Shown piece after piece: positions 37,536-47,000 of a stretch of 64,000 nucleotides of DNA. Made by a program: the position numbers and the translations under genes. Origin of the DNA: Phytopseudomonas straminea (lineage in GTDB: Bacteria; Pseudomonadota; Gammaproteobacteria; Pseudomonadales; Pseudomonadaceae); the NCBI RefSeq assembly GCF_900112645.1, contig NZ_FOMO01000001.1, positions 862,043 through 926,042 on the forward strand, written 5' to 3'. The notes below the pieces were generated by a model. The model did no database searches and was not told the DNA's origin. It saw only the letters and a list, made by a program, of their open reading frames with translations. Within the stretch, counting starts at the first letter, position 1. Each line of letters opens with the position of its first letter.

Positions 37536-38878
37536 GGGCCGTGTTACTGGCGCTGGCTTGCTTGCCACTGTTGGCCTGCAGCAGCCGCGAGCCTCTGCCG
37601 CCAGCGCCCTTGCCAGCCCAGGCGGTGGCCGAGCTGCCGCAGGCCTGGTGGCAAAGCCTGCAGGATCCGGTGCTGGATCAGCTGGTAGCGCTGGCGCTGC
37701 GTGACAACCTCGACCTGGCGACAGCGACCCAGCGTATTCGCGAGCAGCGCGCGCTACGCCGCCAGGCTGCGGGTAACCGGTATCCGACCCTGAACATGAC
37801 CGGCAGCCACGAAAAGGGTCGTAGCGCCCGCGATGGCCGCGACGAAGACTACTTCTACGGGCTGGATTTGAGTTGGGAGGCCGATCTGTTCGGGCGCCTG
37901 GGTGCGCTGCAACGCGCCGCCGAGGCCAACCTGCAGGCGTCGGATGCCGACTACCAGGCGTTGCGCGTCAGCCTGATTGCCGAGGTGGCCAGCACCTACC
38001 TGAACTATCGCCTGGCCCAGCATGAGGTCGATATTGCAGGCCGTGCAGCCGACAGCCAGGCGCAGATCGCCCGAATCACCCGGGTACGTTTCGACCAGGG
38101 CACCGCCAGTGGTTTCGACGTCGAGCGCCTCGATACCCAGGTGGCAATCACCCGCGCGGTCATCCCACAGGCGCGTCAACACGGTGAAGCGGCGCGTTAC
38201 GCGCTGGCCTATCTGCTCAATGCGCAGCAATCGCGAATCGACGGGTTGCTGGCTGAACCGGCGCAACCGCTGGCACCCCGTGACGAGCGCCTGCTACCGC
38301 TATTGCAGCTGCCCGCCAGCAGCCTGCGTGCCCGAGCTGACGTACGCGCCGCCGAGCTGCGTCTGCTGGCTGCCGACGATAGCCTGGATGCGGCCAAGGC
38401 ACTGCGTTATCCACAGCTGACCCTCGGTGCCCTGGTGGGCTTCGAGCAGGGCGCGAGCGTTCCGGCCTGGACGCTGAGCGCACAGGCCCTGCAGCCACTG
38501 TTCGATTTTGGCCGCATCCGCGCGGGCATCGAAGCCGGCGATGCACGCCGCGAGCAAGCCTGGCTTGGCTATCAGGCCAGCTTGGTACAGGCGTTAAGGG
38601 AAACCCGCAGCGCCATCAGCGCCTACGTCGAAGGGCTTGATCGGCAGCGGTTGCTGGACACGGCAAGCCAGTCGGCAGCCAGTGCCACCGCGCTGGCGCA
38701 ACGGCAGTACGACGCCGGTACCTTATCGATGATCGAGGTGCTGGATGCCCAGCGCACCCAGTTCGATACGCAGCTCGAACAGCAACGGGCCGCCAGTGAC
38801 GTTGCGCTGCGCTGGGTTGAGATCTATCGCACCCTGGGCTTGGCACCCGTGGAGAAACAGCGGGATTCGGGTGGATAA
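37532..38878 (+). CDS. Outer membrane efflux lipoprotein (OprM/NodT family)
   Basis: TolC-like exit channel of the same RND pump, 448 residues. The N-terminus MRAVLLALACLPLLACSSRE has a lipobox LLAC with Cys near residue 16, so the mature protein is lipid-anchored in the outer membrane. The duplicated helical pattern is visible: AEVASTYLNYRLAQHEVDIA in the first half, and ALAQRQYDAGTLSMIEVLDA in the second. ATG 37532 overlaps the permease stop by four bases. Together with the two preceding genes it makes a complete three-part export operon. Confidence 0.93.
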   Translation: MRAVLLALACLPLLACSSREPLPPAPLPAQAVAELPQAWWQSLQDPVLDQLVALALRDNLDLATATQRIREQRALRRQAAGNRYPTLNMTGSHEKGRSARDGRDEDYFYGLDLSWEADLFGRLGALQRAAEANLQASDADYQALRVSLIAEVASTYLNYRLAQHEVDIAGRAADSQAQIARITRVRFDQGTASGFDVERLDTQVAITRAVIPQARQHGEAARYALAYLLNAQQSRIDGLLAEPAQPLAPRDERLLPLLQLPASSLRARADVRAAELRLLAADDSLDAAKALRYPQLTLGALVGFEQGASVPAWTLSAQALQPLFDFGRIRAGIEAGDARREQAWLGYQASLVQALRETRSAISAYVEGLDRQRLLDTASQSAASATALAQRQYDAGTLSMIEVLDAQRTQFDTQLEQQRAASDVALRWVEIYRTLGLAPVEKQRDSGG

Positions 38879-39022
38879 GGCGCTGTGCTGCAGCGTTTAG
38901 TGAGCCGCTCGCAGGCCCGGGATGCAGCCGATTGCATCGCATTGCTCGAACGGCTTATCGTTTGGAGGCGTTCCGCATCGCTGTCGACCTATGACTTGGC
39001 AAATCACCCGGCAATCTGTTCG

Positions 39023-39040
39023 CTATCATCGTGGTGATAG
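39023..39040. promoter_or_regulatory. Inverted repeat upstream of the Pro/Ala-rich lipoprotein gene
   Basis: CTATCATCGTGGTGATAG has 6-bp perfect arms (CTATCA / TGATAG) extendable to 8 bp with one mismatch. It lies 65 bases before ATG 39105 and has no T tract, so an operator is as likely as a hairpin. No cognate regulator is evident. Confidence 0.35.
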
Positions 39041-39104
39041 TCTTGCTCCCGGCTATTGACGAATATCCGGATTTATCACGTTTGGCGGGGGCTTTGGGGG
39101 GGAA

Positions 39105-39692
39105 ATGAAGGGTGTAACGACTGTAGTTGGGCTGCTGGCGCTGTTGGGGGGGTGTGTAAGCACCCCCGACCAGCCGAGTTTGGCTCCTGTAGCGGTGCAG
39201 GCACCGGCAACGGCACCTAGCGTAGTAGCGCGTCCGCAGGGCGTGCCGGCTCCACAGCTGTCGAATTTCCGGCCAACGCCGGTTGTGCCGCTTGCCCTTG
39301 CCCGTTCTGCAAGCACGGCGCCGCCAACATCGTTGCCGCCCGCTCGCGCGGCTGCTGGCGTAGATCCGGCAGTGCCTGCGGTGCGCACGGCGGCCGCTCC
39401 TACGGGGCGCCAGACTGCCGATGTCGCTCAGGCCGCGGTACCCGCGGTGGCCGCCGCGCCCGCTGTGGTCGCGCCGCCTGTCAAACCGACCGCGCCCCCA
39501 CCTGCGAAAGCTTTAGCTACGCTGCCGCCGCCTGCCAAAACTACTGCGGTAGCTGAGCCCCCGCGTCCTGCCAATCCAATGATCGAGATGCGCCCTGGGC
39601 GTTTGATCGTTCCGGATGATGGCGGTTTTATACGGGTAGAGCCGATCAGCGAGGCGTCAGACGCTGCATCGATGTCAATCAGTGCCAATTGA
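39105..39692 (+). CDS. Proline/alanine-rich putative lipoprotein
   Basis: A 195-residue protein starting MKGVTTVVGLLALLGGCVST, with a lipobox LGGC at Cys 17. Most of the chain is low-complexity Pro, Ala, Val and Thr (PPVKPTAPPPAKALATLPPP), which is likely extended and could span the periplasm. A short conserved-looking end follows: NPMIEMRPGRLIVPDDGGFI then RVEPISEASD. A G-rich run precedes the ATG at a short distance. No family is recognised. Composition resembles the linker of TonB-like or cell-wall-spanning lipoproteins, but no functional domain is seen, so the role is open. Confidence 0.65.
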   Translation: MKGVTTVVGLLALLGGCVSTPDQPSLAPVAVQAPATAPSVVARPQGVPAPQLSNFRPTPVVPLALARSASTAPPTSLPPARAAAGVDPAVPAVRTAAAPTGRQTADVAQAAVPAVAAAPAVVAPPVKPTAPPPAKALATLPPPAKTTAVAEPPRPANPMIEMRPGRLIVPDDGGFIRVEPISEASDAASMSISAN

Positions 39693-39827
39693 GCCTGCAA
39701 GCCCAGGCAAGCGATGCGGGCCTGGGGCTGCCGGCATTTGCGCATCTTCAGCTCAGGGGCAGGCGTGCGAGCGACAGGTGCGCTGGCAACTGCACCGCTG
39801 TGGGAGTGCCGGTGGTTGCGGGCTGAA

Positions 39828-40142
39828 ATGAACGAGTGGCTGGACATCCTGTATCGCTATTGTGGCGAGGTGCTGAGCGGCGACTCGGCGTCTATCGCGC
39901 AATTGCGCGCCGCTGGCTTCGACTGCAGCGCAGGACAATGGAGCTTTTTCCTGCCGGCGCTGCATGTCTGGCTGGCTAACCTGACGCCTACCCAGGCCCC
40001 ACTTGATTACCCGGCCTTTCTCAAGCAGTTGTACGCCAGCGACTTCAACGAGCGCCTCGCCCGCCAAGGCGCCCAGATCGTCATCGCCGACAACCGTGGC
40101 CAGGTCAGCGAGAGTCTGTATCGTCTGCAGCGCCTGTCCTGA
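39828..40142 (+). CDS. Hypothetical protein of 104 residues
   Basis: The frame is open from 39714, but ATG 39828 gives a sensible start, MNEWLDILYRYCGEVLSGDS. The protein is soluble and probably helical, with LRAAGFDCSAGQWSFFLPAL and a tail GQVSESLYRLQRLS. It has no signal peptide. I do not recognise a family. The last 38 bases overlap the end of the convergent cobM gene, unusual but possible in compact genomes. No strong ribosome site is seen before the ATG, which lowers confidence. There is no evident link to cobalamin synthesis beyond adjacency. Confidence 0.55.
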   Translation: MNEWLDILYRYCGEVLSGDSASIAQLRAAGFDCSAGQWSFFLPALHVWLANLTPTQAPLDYPAFLKQLYASDFNERLARQGAQIVIADNRGQVSESLYRLQRLS

Positions 40143-40878
40143 ACAGGTGGCGGTGGCCTTCGTTGTAGAGCGCCGAATCGGCGAAGTCTTCCGCCCCCAA
40201 TACCTGGCCGACGAGAATCAGCGCGGTACGCCGGAAACCCTTGGCGCTGACCTTGGCCTCGATATCCGCCAGGGTACCGACCGCCCAGTCCTGGTCCGGC
40301 CAACTGGCGCGATGCACCACCGCGATCGGGCAACTGGCGCCGTAATGCGGCAGCAGCTCGGCGACGATCTCTGGCAGGTGCTGCACGCCCAGGTGGATGG
40401 CCATGGTCGCGCCGTGGCGGGCGAGATCATGCAGCTGCTCACCCGTCGGCATCGGCGACTTGCTGGCGTAGCGGGTGAGGATCACCGTTTGCGACACCGC
40501 CGGCAGCGTCAGTTCGCTCTCCAGCAGCGCGGCGCAGGCGGCTGTGGCGGTCACGCCGGGAATGATCTCGAAGGGGATGCCCAGCGCACGCAGGTGACGA
40601 ATCTGCTCGCCGATGGCGCCATACAGCGACGGGTCGCCGGAGTGCACCCGCGCTACGTCTTCTCCGCGCTCATGAGCGGCGCGCAGCAGGGCGACGATCT
40701 CATCCAGATGCAGCTCGGCGGTGTTCACCACCTGACGGGCGCGGTGGCCGGCTAGCACCGCTTCGGGCACCAGCGAGCCGGCGTAGAGGATTACCGGGCA
40801 GCTGTGGATCAGGCGCTGGCCCTTGACGGTGATCAGCTCGGGGTCGCCGGGGCCGGCGCCGATAAAGTAGACGGTCAT
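40105..40878 (-). CDS. cobM: Precorrin-4 C11-methyltransferase
   Basis: SAM-dependent enzyme of aerobic cobalamin synthesis that methylates precorrin-4 at C-11 to give precorrin-5; 257 residues. The tetrapyrrole-methylase fold is clear: N-terminal MTVYFIGAGPGDPELITVKG (SAM loop), VARVHSGDPSLYGAIGEQ near residue 80, PFEIIPGVTATAACAALL near 115, and LTRYASKSPMP. The frame extends to 40920, but ATG 40878 has AGGA five bases away and gives the family start. It is the last gene of the cbtB-cbtA-cobE-cobM unit, separated from cobE by a repeat element of about 118 bp. Confidence 0.95.
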   Translation of the reverse strand: MTVYFIGAGPGDPELITVKGQRLIHSCPVILYAGSLVPEAVLAGHRARQVVNTAELHLDEIVALLRAAHERGEDVARVHSGDPSLYGAIGEQIRHLRALGIPFEIIPGVTATAACAALLESELTLPAVSQTVILTRYASKSPMPTGEQLHDLARHGATMAIHLGVQHLPEIVAELLPHYGASCPIAVVHRASWPDQDWAVGTLADIEAKVSAKGFRRTALILVGQVLGAEDFADSALYNEGHRHLFRTGAADDTDSR

Positions 40879-40891
40879 TGGATTCCTGGGT

Positions 40892-41009
40892 GTAGGGTGG
40901 AAGATGCTTTTCTCTTCCACCGTGGTGTTCGGCTTATGCGGTCGCCAGGTGGGGGATCGCCTTCCCTTGGATCGAGAAAGCGTGGGCTACGCGCCCCGAT
41001 CCACCCTAC
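40892..41009. repeat. Interspersed palindromic element with 10-bp terminal inverted repeats
   Basis: GTAGGGTGGA (40892-40901) and TCCACCCTAC (41000-41009) are perfect inverted ends of a 118-bp element. The interior has GGAAGATGC...TCTTCC-type and GGGGGATCGCC...GGATC-type hairpins. I know related GTAGGGTGGATCGGGGCGCGTAGCCCACGC-like repeats from pseudomonad genomes. It has no coding capacity. The cobE stop codon (41006-41008) lies inside its right end. Confidence 0.7.
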
Positions 41010-41413
41010 GGATCGCTGCGAGCAACGGCCATTGTCGCGTTGGGGCTCTTGCGCTTGGTTATCCACAGGCGAGCCGGTCGATTGCTCGAGCGTTCGGCCA
41101 GCGCCAGGGCGCTGGCTTCGGCAACGCCCGGGCTGCCGGTGACACGCTGGGCGATGGCCGAGGTCTGGCTCAAGCGCCCATGGTAACCCGCCAGCACCTC
41201 GGCGGGCAGGAAGTGGATCGGCAGGTTCAGGTGCGCTGCCAGTTGCTGCAAGCCTGGCTCATCGACCTTGTGGTCGCTGCTGGCCAGGGCTGTCAGCTCG
41301 GCAGTGCTCGAGCCATGTTCAGCCAGGGTGTCGTCGAGCAAGCTCAGCAGCTCTTCGAGCGAGCACTCGCGCCGGCAACCCAGGCCGGCGACGAGAACAG
41401 GCCGCTCACTCAC
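41006..41413 (-). CDS. cobE: Cobalamin biosynthesis protein CobE
   Basis: A 135-residue protein of the CobE/CbiG C-terminal family, which works in the precorrin part of the cobalamin pathway. The family pattern is seen: MSERPVLVAGLGCRRECSLE at the start, LTALASSDHKVDEPGLQQLA, FLPAEVLAGYHGRLSQTSAI and GVAEASALALAE. The start overlaps the cbtA stop by four bases (ATGA), and cobM follows. The last residues are unusual: the TAG stop falls within the inverted end of a repeat element, so the C-terminal tail may have been changed by that insertion. The exact enzymatic role of CobE is not well defined. Confidence 0.88.
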   Translation of the reverse strand: MSERPVLVAGLGCRRECSLEELLSLLDDTLAEHGSSTAELTALASSDHKVDEPGLQQLAAHLNLPIHFLPAEVLAGYHGRLSQTSAIAQRVTGSPGVAEASALALAERSSNRPARLWITKRKSPNATMAVARSDP

Positions 41414-42120
41414 TGTTGCTGGCGCCCACGGCCGTGGAACCAGGCGGCAGCCAGGCCCAGCGCCGCCCAGAACGCAGCGTTGGTCAGCAGTGAGGCGAGT
41501 ATGAACTCATGTTCCAGCGCCTCGGGCGCCAGGCTTTCATGCACCTCGGGCTGCGGCGCGCCGAGCAGGTGGGGCAAGGCGAGAATCGCCACACCGAGAA
41601 TGCGCAGCATCCAATTGCCGCCGAATGCCAGCAGCGCCAGGCCCGCCGCGGTCGACGCGGCCGCGCCGGTCCACCAGTACTGGCGCAGCACTAGTTCCGC
41701 TGCGGCAGTGCCCGGCAGCTCCGGCGGCAAGCCGCTGGCGGGCGCCAGGACGAAGGTGGCGAATCCGGCCAGGCCCCAGAGCAGGCCCTGCCAGGTTTTT
41801 TCCGGGGCGCGCAGGGTGAACAGGCCAGCGAGCATCAACGCGAAGCCGACGGCGACCACCAGATTGCTCAGGCCTGTGGATAACAACCGCTGCCAGCCGT
41901 CTTCGGGCGCCCAGGCTTCGCCGTCGTGGCTGTGGCCGCTCGCGCCATGGTCGTGGGCAGCGGTGGCGTCATGGCTGTGTTCGATGGCGGCAGGCTCCGC
42001 GACTTCGAAGCCTTCCGCCTGCAGGATCAGTGGGGTGACCCACAGGCTCTGCAGCACCGTCAGCACGATGGCGGCGAGCAGGCCGGCGAAGCCGGCGGTC
42101 TGGGCGATACGCTTGATCAT
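41410..42120 (-). CDS. cbtA: CbtA-family cobalt transporter subunit
   Basis: An inner-membrane protein of 236 residues proposed to import cobalt for cobalamin synthesis. There are about five membrane helices, the first at residues 5-27 (IAQTAGFAGLLAAIVLTVLQ). A His-rich loop follows, IEHSHDATAAHDHGASGHSH, a likely metal-binding stretch. The frame starts at TTG 42126, but ATG 42120 has GAGGG seven bases upstream and is preferred. It follows cbtB by 10 bases and overlaps cobE by four. Control by the cobalamin riboswitch before cbtB is expected. Confidence 0.9.
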   Translation of the reverse strand: MIKRIAQTAGFAGLLAAIVLTVLQSLWVTPLILQAEGFEVAEPAAIEHSHDATAAHDHGASGHSHDGEAWAPEDGWQRLLSTGLSNLVVAVGFALMLAGLFTLRAPEKTWQGLLWGLAGFATFVLAPASGLPPELPGTAAAELVLRQYWWTGAAASTAAGLALLAFGGNWMLRILGVAILALPHLLGAPQPEVHESLAPEALEHEFILASLLTNAAFWAALGLAAAWFHGRGRQQQ

Positions 42121-42130
42121 CAGCAAGCCC

Positions 42131-42316
42131 TCAGTGGCACGGAAACGCGGCGCTGTGCCGGGTGTCGTGGGCGGCGTTGTGCAGGGCTTCGACGTGGGAG
42201 AAGCCGGCGAAGAAAATCAGCACGGCGCCCAGCACGCAGCTGCCAAAAGCAAGCAGGATGCGCTGTGACAGGGGCAATGTGGAAACGCTGGAGGTGGAAA
42301 TGACGCTGCTGGACAT
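42131..42316 (-). CDS. cbtB: CbtB-family cobalt transporter subunit
   Basis: A 61-residue one-helix membrane protein, partner of CbtA. The membrane segment ILLAFGSCVLGAVLIFFAGF is followed by the family C-terminus HDTRHSAAFPCH with conserved His residues for metal binding. ATG 42316 is chosen over the longer frame because it gives the typical short N-terminus and has GAGGT eight bases upstream. It is the first gene after the minus-strand cobalamin riboswitch. Confidence 0.92.
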   Translation of the reverse strand: MSSSVISTSSVSTLPLSQRILLAFGSCVLGAVLIFFAGFSHVEALHNAAHDTRHSAAFPCH

Positions 42317-42423
42317 GATCGTAGACCTCAGGGGTAGACGGCACAGCAGGACACGGCGAGACAGCCCGCACAGGCAGGCAGCGATCGGCGCGTGCCCGCC
42401 CACCGCGGGTTGCCAAACAGACG

Positions 42424-42602
42424 ATCCAGGCCGGTCTCCGGGCTTGCGATGATCACCTTGCGGCGATGGGGATCGGCCTTCCCATGCATACGCACAGTGG
42501 CCAAAACGATCCTGGCATTCGCTTACCGTTGCGGGGGCAGCGCCGGACTCGAACCGGCTTCCCGTTTCACCTCACGCACGGCGGCGTGAGACACCTGAAA
42601 CA
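42424..42602 (-). promoter_or_regulatory. Cobalamin riboswitch controlling cbtB-cbtA-cobE-cobM
   Basis: Read on the minus strand, the region shows the B12-box GGCCACTGTGC (complement of 42493-42503), the preceding CTGCCCCCGCAACGGTAAGC core, AACGGGAAGCCGGT near the 5' end, and the closing CCCGGAGACCGGCC near 42430-42445. These are the hallmark elements of the AdoCbl riboswitch. It lies 110-290 bases before cbtB. Repression of cobalt uptake and cobalamin genes by bound cobalamin is the known mode. Confidence 0.93.
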
Positions 42603-42696
42603 ACCAGCCAAGAACACCACGAAGCAATCAGGGCGTCAATATGCTGCAGGTCGCGCCGCGATTGACCGTGTCGCGGGGGCTGCGTAGCCTTGCATT

Positions 42697-42851
42697 CTTC
42701 GAGGTGCTGCTTGTCATCAAGCAGCTAAGAGGGAACACGGATCGCCGTGGCTGCCCCCGCAACTGTAAGCAGCGAGTGCGTCGCCAATCGCCACTGGGCA
42801 ACCGGGAAGGCCGGCCGCGCGCCATGACCTGCCAGCCAGGAGACCTGCCTC
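42697..42851 (+). promoter_or_regulatory. Cobalamin riboswitch controlling cobW-cobN
   Basis: On the plus strand: GAGGTGCTGCTTG at the 5' side, AGAGGGAACACGG, then CTGCCCCCGCAACTGTAAGC (42751-42770), the box GCCACTGGGCAACCGGGAAG (from about 42790), and the closing CCAGCCAGGAGACCTGCC (42832-42849). It ends about 110 bases before cobW. It lies back-to-back with the cbtB riboswitch, only about 95 bases apart, so both promoters fit in that interval. Confidence 0.93.
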
Positions 42852-42963
42852 GATAACGCTTTCGACAACCGGGCGGGGTGATCCGGTGATGCTCGGCATG
42901 GGTTCGCCCGTGCCTGCCATCCTATCGCCCGCTCGCCGTTTCTGCAGACTGCCAGGGGCTTCC

Positions 42964-44013
42964 ATGAAAACGCTCGCCAAACTTCCCGTCACCATCGTCA
43001 CCGGCTTTCTCGGTGCCGGTAAGACCACCTTGCTGCGCCACATGCTGGAAAACGCCGAGGGCCGGCGCATCGCGGTGATCGTCAACGAATTCGGCGAGCT
43101 GGGTATCGATGGCGAAATCCTCAAGCAGTGCTCCATCGGCTGCACCGAGGAAGAAGCCAATGGCCGGGTGTTCGAGCTGGCCAACGGCTGCCTGTGCTGC
43201 ACCGTGCAGGAAGAGTTCTTCCCGGTGATGCGCGAGTTGGTGGAGCGTCGCGGCGACCTCGACCATATCCTCATCGAAACCAGCGGCCTGGCCCTGCCCA
43301 AGCCACTGGTGCAGGCCTTCAACTGGCCGGAAATCCGCAACGCCTGCACCGTCGATGCGGTGATTACCGTGGTAGACAGCCCGGCGGTGGCTGCCGGCAC
43401 CTTCGCCGCCTTCCCCGATCAGGTCGATGCCCAGCGCAAGCTCGACCCCAACCTCGACCACGAATCGCCGCTGCATGAGCTGTTCGCCGACCAACTGGCC
43501 AGCGCCGACCTGGTGATTCTCAACAAGGCCGACCTGCTCGATGCCGGCGCGCTGGCTGCCGTGCGCGCCGAAGTGGCCGAGGAACTGCCGTCGGCGGTCA
43601 AGGTGGTCGAGGCTCATGGCGGCTCGCTGCCGCTCAATGTGCTGCTGGGCCTGAACAGCGAGACCGAGTTGCACATCGAGGGCCGCCGCACCCACCACGA
43701 CGATGAAGACGACGATCACGATCATGATGAATTCGACTCGTTCCACGTGGAACTACCGGAAGCGGAAGAGGCGCGCCTGCTCGCTGCGCTGAAGGATGTG
43801 GTCGGCAAACACGGCATTCTGCGCGTGAAAGGCTTCGTCGCGGTGCCGAACAAACCCATGCGCCTGCTGCTGCAAGGCGTTGGCCAGCGGTTCGACAAGC
43901 ACTTCGACCGCGCCTGGAAAACAGACGAAGCCCGAGTGACCCGCCTCATCGTGATCGGCCAGGAGTTGGATCACACCGCCATCGCCGCCGAGCTGAAAGC
44001 GGCGCTGGCGTAA
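42964..44013 (+). CDS. cobW: CobW, GTPase metallochaperone of cobalamin synthesis
   Basis: G3E-family GTPase of 349 residues thought to deliver cobalt to the CobN chelatase. The P-loop GFLGAGKTTLLRHML is near residue 14. The metal motif GCLCC is in NGCLCCTVQEEF near residue 78, and Walker B-type ETSGLALPKP and guanine specificity NKADLLD (about residue 182) are present. A metal-binding His/Asp stretch HHDDEDDDHDHDEF lies near residue 243, with the CobW C-terminal domain after it. ATG 42964 has AGGGG six bases upstream and gives the family start. It is the first gene after the plus-strand riboswitch, 12 bases before cobN. Confidence 0.95.
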   Translation: MKTLAKLPVTIVTGFLGAGKTTLLRHMLENAEGRRIAVIVNEFGELGIDGEILKQCSIGCTEEEANGRVFELANGCLCCTVQEEFFPVMRELVERRGDLDHILIETSGLALPKPLVQAFNWPEIRNACTVDAVITVVDSPAVAAGTFAAFPDQVDAQRKLDPNLDHESPLHELFADQLASADLVILNKADLLDAGALAAVRAEVAEELPSAVKVVEAHGGSLPLNVLLGLNSETELHIEGRRTHHDDEDDDHDHDEFDSFHVELPEAEEARLLAALKDVVGKHGILRVKGFVAVPNKPMRLLLQGVGQRFDKHFDRAWKTDEARVTRLIVIGQELDHTAIAAELKAALA

Positions 44014-44025
44014 CCGGCGCCCATC

Positions 44026-47000
44026 ATGCACCTGCTGCGTACTCAGCCCGGCCAATCGCTGCCGGCCGACAGCATCGCCGACCTCGGCCAGACACCCGCC
44101 GAGCTGGTGGTGCTGTGCACCGGCGATTCGCACCTGTCGCTGTTGGCCGAAGTCGCCCGCCATCTGCCCGAGGATTACCCCAGCCTGCGCCTGGCCAGCC
44201 CGGCGCAGCTGAGCAACAACGCCTCGGTGGATTTCTACGTCGAGCAGGTGCTCAGGCACGCCAAGGTCATCGTGATTTCCGTGCACGGCGGCGTCAGCTA
44301 CTGGCGCTACGGCATCGAGCGGCTGGTGGAGTTGGCGGGGCAGGGCAAGACGCTGATTCTTGTTCCGGGTTGTGACAACCCCGACCCCGAGCTCACGGCG
44401 CTGGGCAACGTGACCACCGAAGATGCCGAGCGGCTCTGGCAGTACCTGCGCCAGGGCGGTGTGGATAACGCCCGGCAGTTCTTCAACTGCATTGCCGACC
44501 GTTACCTGGGCCGTGACTATGGCTGGCAGACGCCGCAACCGCTGCCGCGGTTCGGCCTCTATCACCCGCGTATCGGCAATGCCTCGCTACAGGACTGGCG
44601 CGGCGACTGGAAAGCGGATGCACCGGTTGCCGCCTTGCTGTTCTATCGCACCCATGTGCAGGCGGCCAACACGGCCTTCGTCGACACCTTCTGCCAGCGG
44701 CTGCAGGCCCAGGGCCTCAACCCGTTACCCATCGCCGTGGCCAGCCTCAAGGAGGCGGCCTGCCTGGCGCAGGTGGAGGATTGGCTCGATGAAGCGGGCG
44801 CCAGTGTGATTCTCAACACCACCGGTTTCGCCCAGTCCAACCCGGAGTCGCCCCAGGCGCGTCCGTTCCGCCGCGACGTGCCGGTGCTGCAGGCGCTTTG
44901 CGCCCTGGACAGCGAAGAACAGTGGCAAGGCAACGCCCAGGGCCTCGGCCCTCGCGACCTGGCCATGCATATCGCGCTGCCGGAGCTGGATGGCCGGCTG
45001 ATCACCCGGCCCATCAGCTTCAAGGGCCTGGCCTTTCGTAGCGAGCGCAGCCAGAGCGACGTGGTCTGTTACCACGCGCACCTGCCCGGGATGGATTTCG
45101 TCGCTGAATTGGCGCGTCGTCAGGCCGACCTGCAGCGCCTGCCGGCTGTGGATAAGCGCGTTGCTCTGGTACTCGCCAACTACCCGACCCGCGATGGCCG
45201 CATCGGCAACGGGGTCGGCCTGGATACGCCAGCCGCGGCGCTGAATATCCTGTGCGCCCTACAAGCCCAGGGCTATCCGGTCGAGGGCCTGCCGGACAGC
45301 GGCACCGCGCTGATCCACCAACTGCTCGGCGGCGTGACCAACGACCTCGACAATCTCGACCTGCGGCCCTGCGCCCAGAGCCTGGCACTGGACGACTACC
45401 AGCGCTGCTTCGCGGCCCTGCCCGAGGTCAATCGCCAGGCGGTGCTGGAGCGCTGGGGCTCGCCGGAAAGCGACCCGATGTTCCGCGAGGGTCGGCTGAT
45501 GATCGCCGGCCTGCGCTTCGGCCTGACCTTCGTCGGCATCCAGCCGGCACGGGGTTATCAGGTCGATGCCGCGGCGGTCTACCACGACCCGGACCTGGTG
45601 CCGCCCCACGGTTACCTGGCTTTCTATTTCTGGATGCGCCACGTTTACGGGGCCAACGCGATGATTCACGTCGGCAAGCACGGCAACCTGGAGTGGCTGC
45701 CGGGCAAGAGCGTCGGGCTTTCCGAAAGCTGCTGGCCGACGGCGATTCTCGGCGCGCTGCCGAACATCTACCCGTTCATCGTCAACGACCCCGGCGAAGG
45801 CGCCCAGGCCAAGCGCCGCACCCAGGCGGTGATCATCGACCACCTGATGCCGCCGCTGACCCGCGCCGAAAGCTACGGCCCGCTGCGCGATCTGGAGCGC
45901 CTGGCCGACGAATACTACGACGCCAGCCAGCTCGACCTGCGCCGCGCCAGCGAGCTGCGTGGCGAGATCCTGCAGAAGGTGCGCGAGGCCAGCCTGGATC
46001 GCGAACTGGGCCTGCAGCTGAACGATGATCCCGCCAGCTGGCTGCCGCAGCTCGATGCTTACCTGTGCGACCTGAAAGAATCGCAGATCCGCGATGGCCT
46101 GCACGTGTTCGGCGAGTCGCCGGCCGGGCAGTTGCGCCGCGACACGCTGCTGGCGCTGCTGCGCATTCCGCGTGGCGACGGGCAGGGCGGCAATGCCAGC
46201 TTGCTGCGCGCCCTGGCCAGCGACTTGGCACTCGATTTCGATCCCCTCGATTGCGATATGGCGGCGCCCTGGAGCGGCCCGCGGCCTGACGTTCTGTCTG
46301 GTCTGAGCGACGAGCCCTGGCGCACGGTGGGCGATACCCGCGAGCGCCTTGAACTGCTCGGATTACGGTTGATCGAGGGGGCCGGATCGGTCGGCCCGCT
46401 CAGCGAACTCGTGCTGCACGGTCTGCGCAGCCATATCGCTCCGCTGCTAGACGCCTGCGGTGACGCCGAGATGCACGGCCTGCTCAGCGCGCTCGAAGGC
46501 CGCTTCGTGCCCTCCGGCCCCAGTGGCGCGCCGAGTCGCGGGCGGCTCGACGTGCTGCCCACCGGGCGCAACTTCTACTCCGTGGACGTGCGCAACCTGC
46601 CCACGCCCACCGCCTGGCGCCTCGGTGTGCAGGCCGCCGATCGCCTGCTCGAACGCCACCTGCAGGACGAAGGCGACCACCTGCGCCAGCTCGGCCTTTC
46701 GGTGTGGGGCACCGCGACCATGCGCACCGGCGGTGACGATATCGCCCAGGCCATGGCGCTGATGGGCGTGCGCCCGGTGTGGCAGGCCGGTAGCCAGCGG
46801 GTCGAGCGTTTCGAGGTGCTGCCGCTGGCGCAGCTCGGTCGCCCGCGGGTGGATGTGACCCTGCGGGTGTCCGGCTTTTTCCGCGATGCCTTCGCCAATC
46901 TGATCCGCCTGTTCGATGACGCCGTGCAGGCGGTTGCCGATCTGGACGAAGCACCGGACATGAATCCGTTGTCCGCCCGGGTCTGGGAAGAAGCGCTGGC

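Noticed and set aside
42392..42690. Short plus-strand open frames between cbtB and cobW
   Set aside because: They overlap riboswitch structure and have no ribosome sites or recognisable products.
43419..43601. Possible duplicated or split cobW reading frame
   Set aside because: CobW is complete in one frame from 42964 to 44013 with all GTPase motifs in order.
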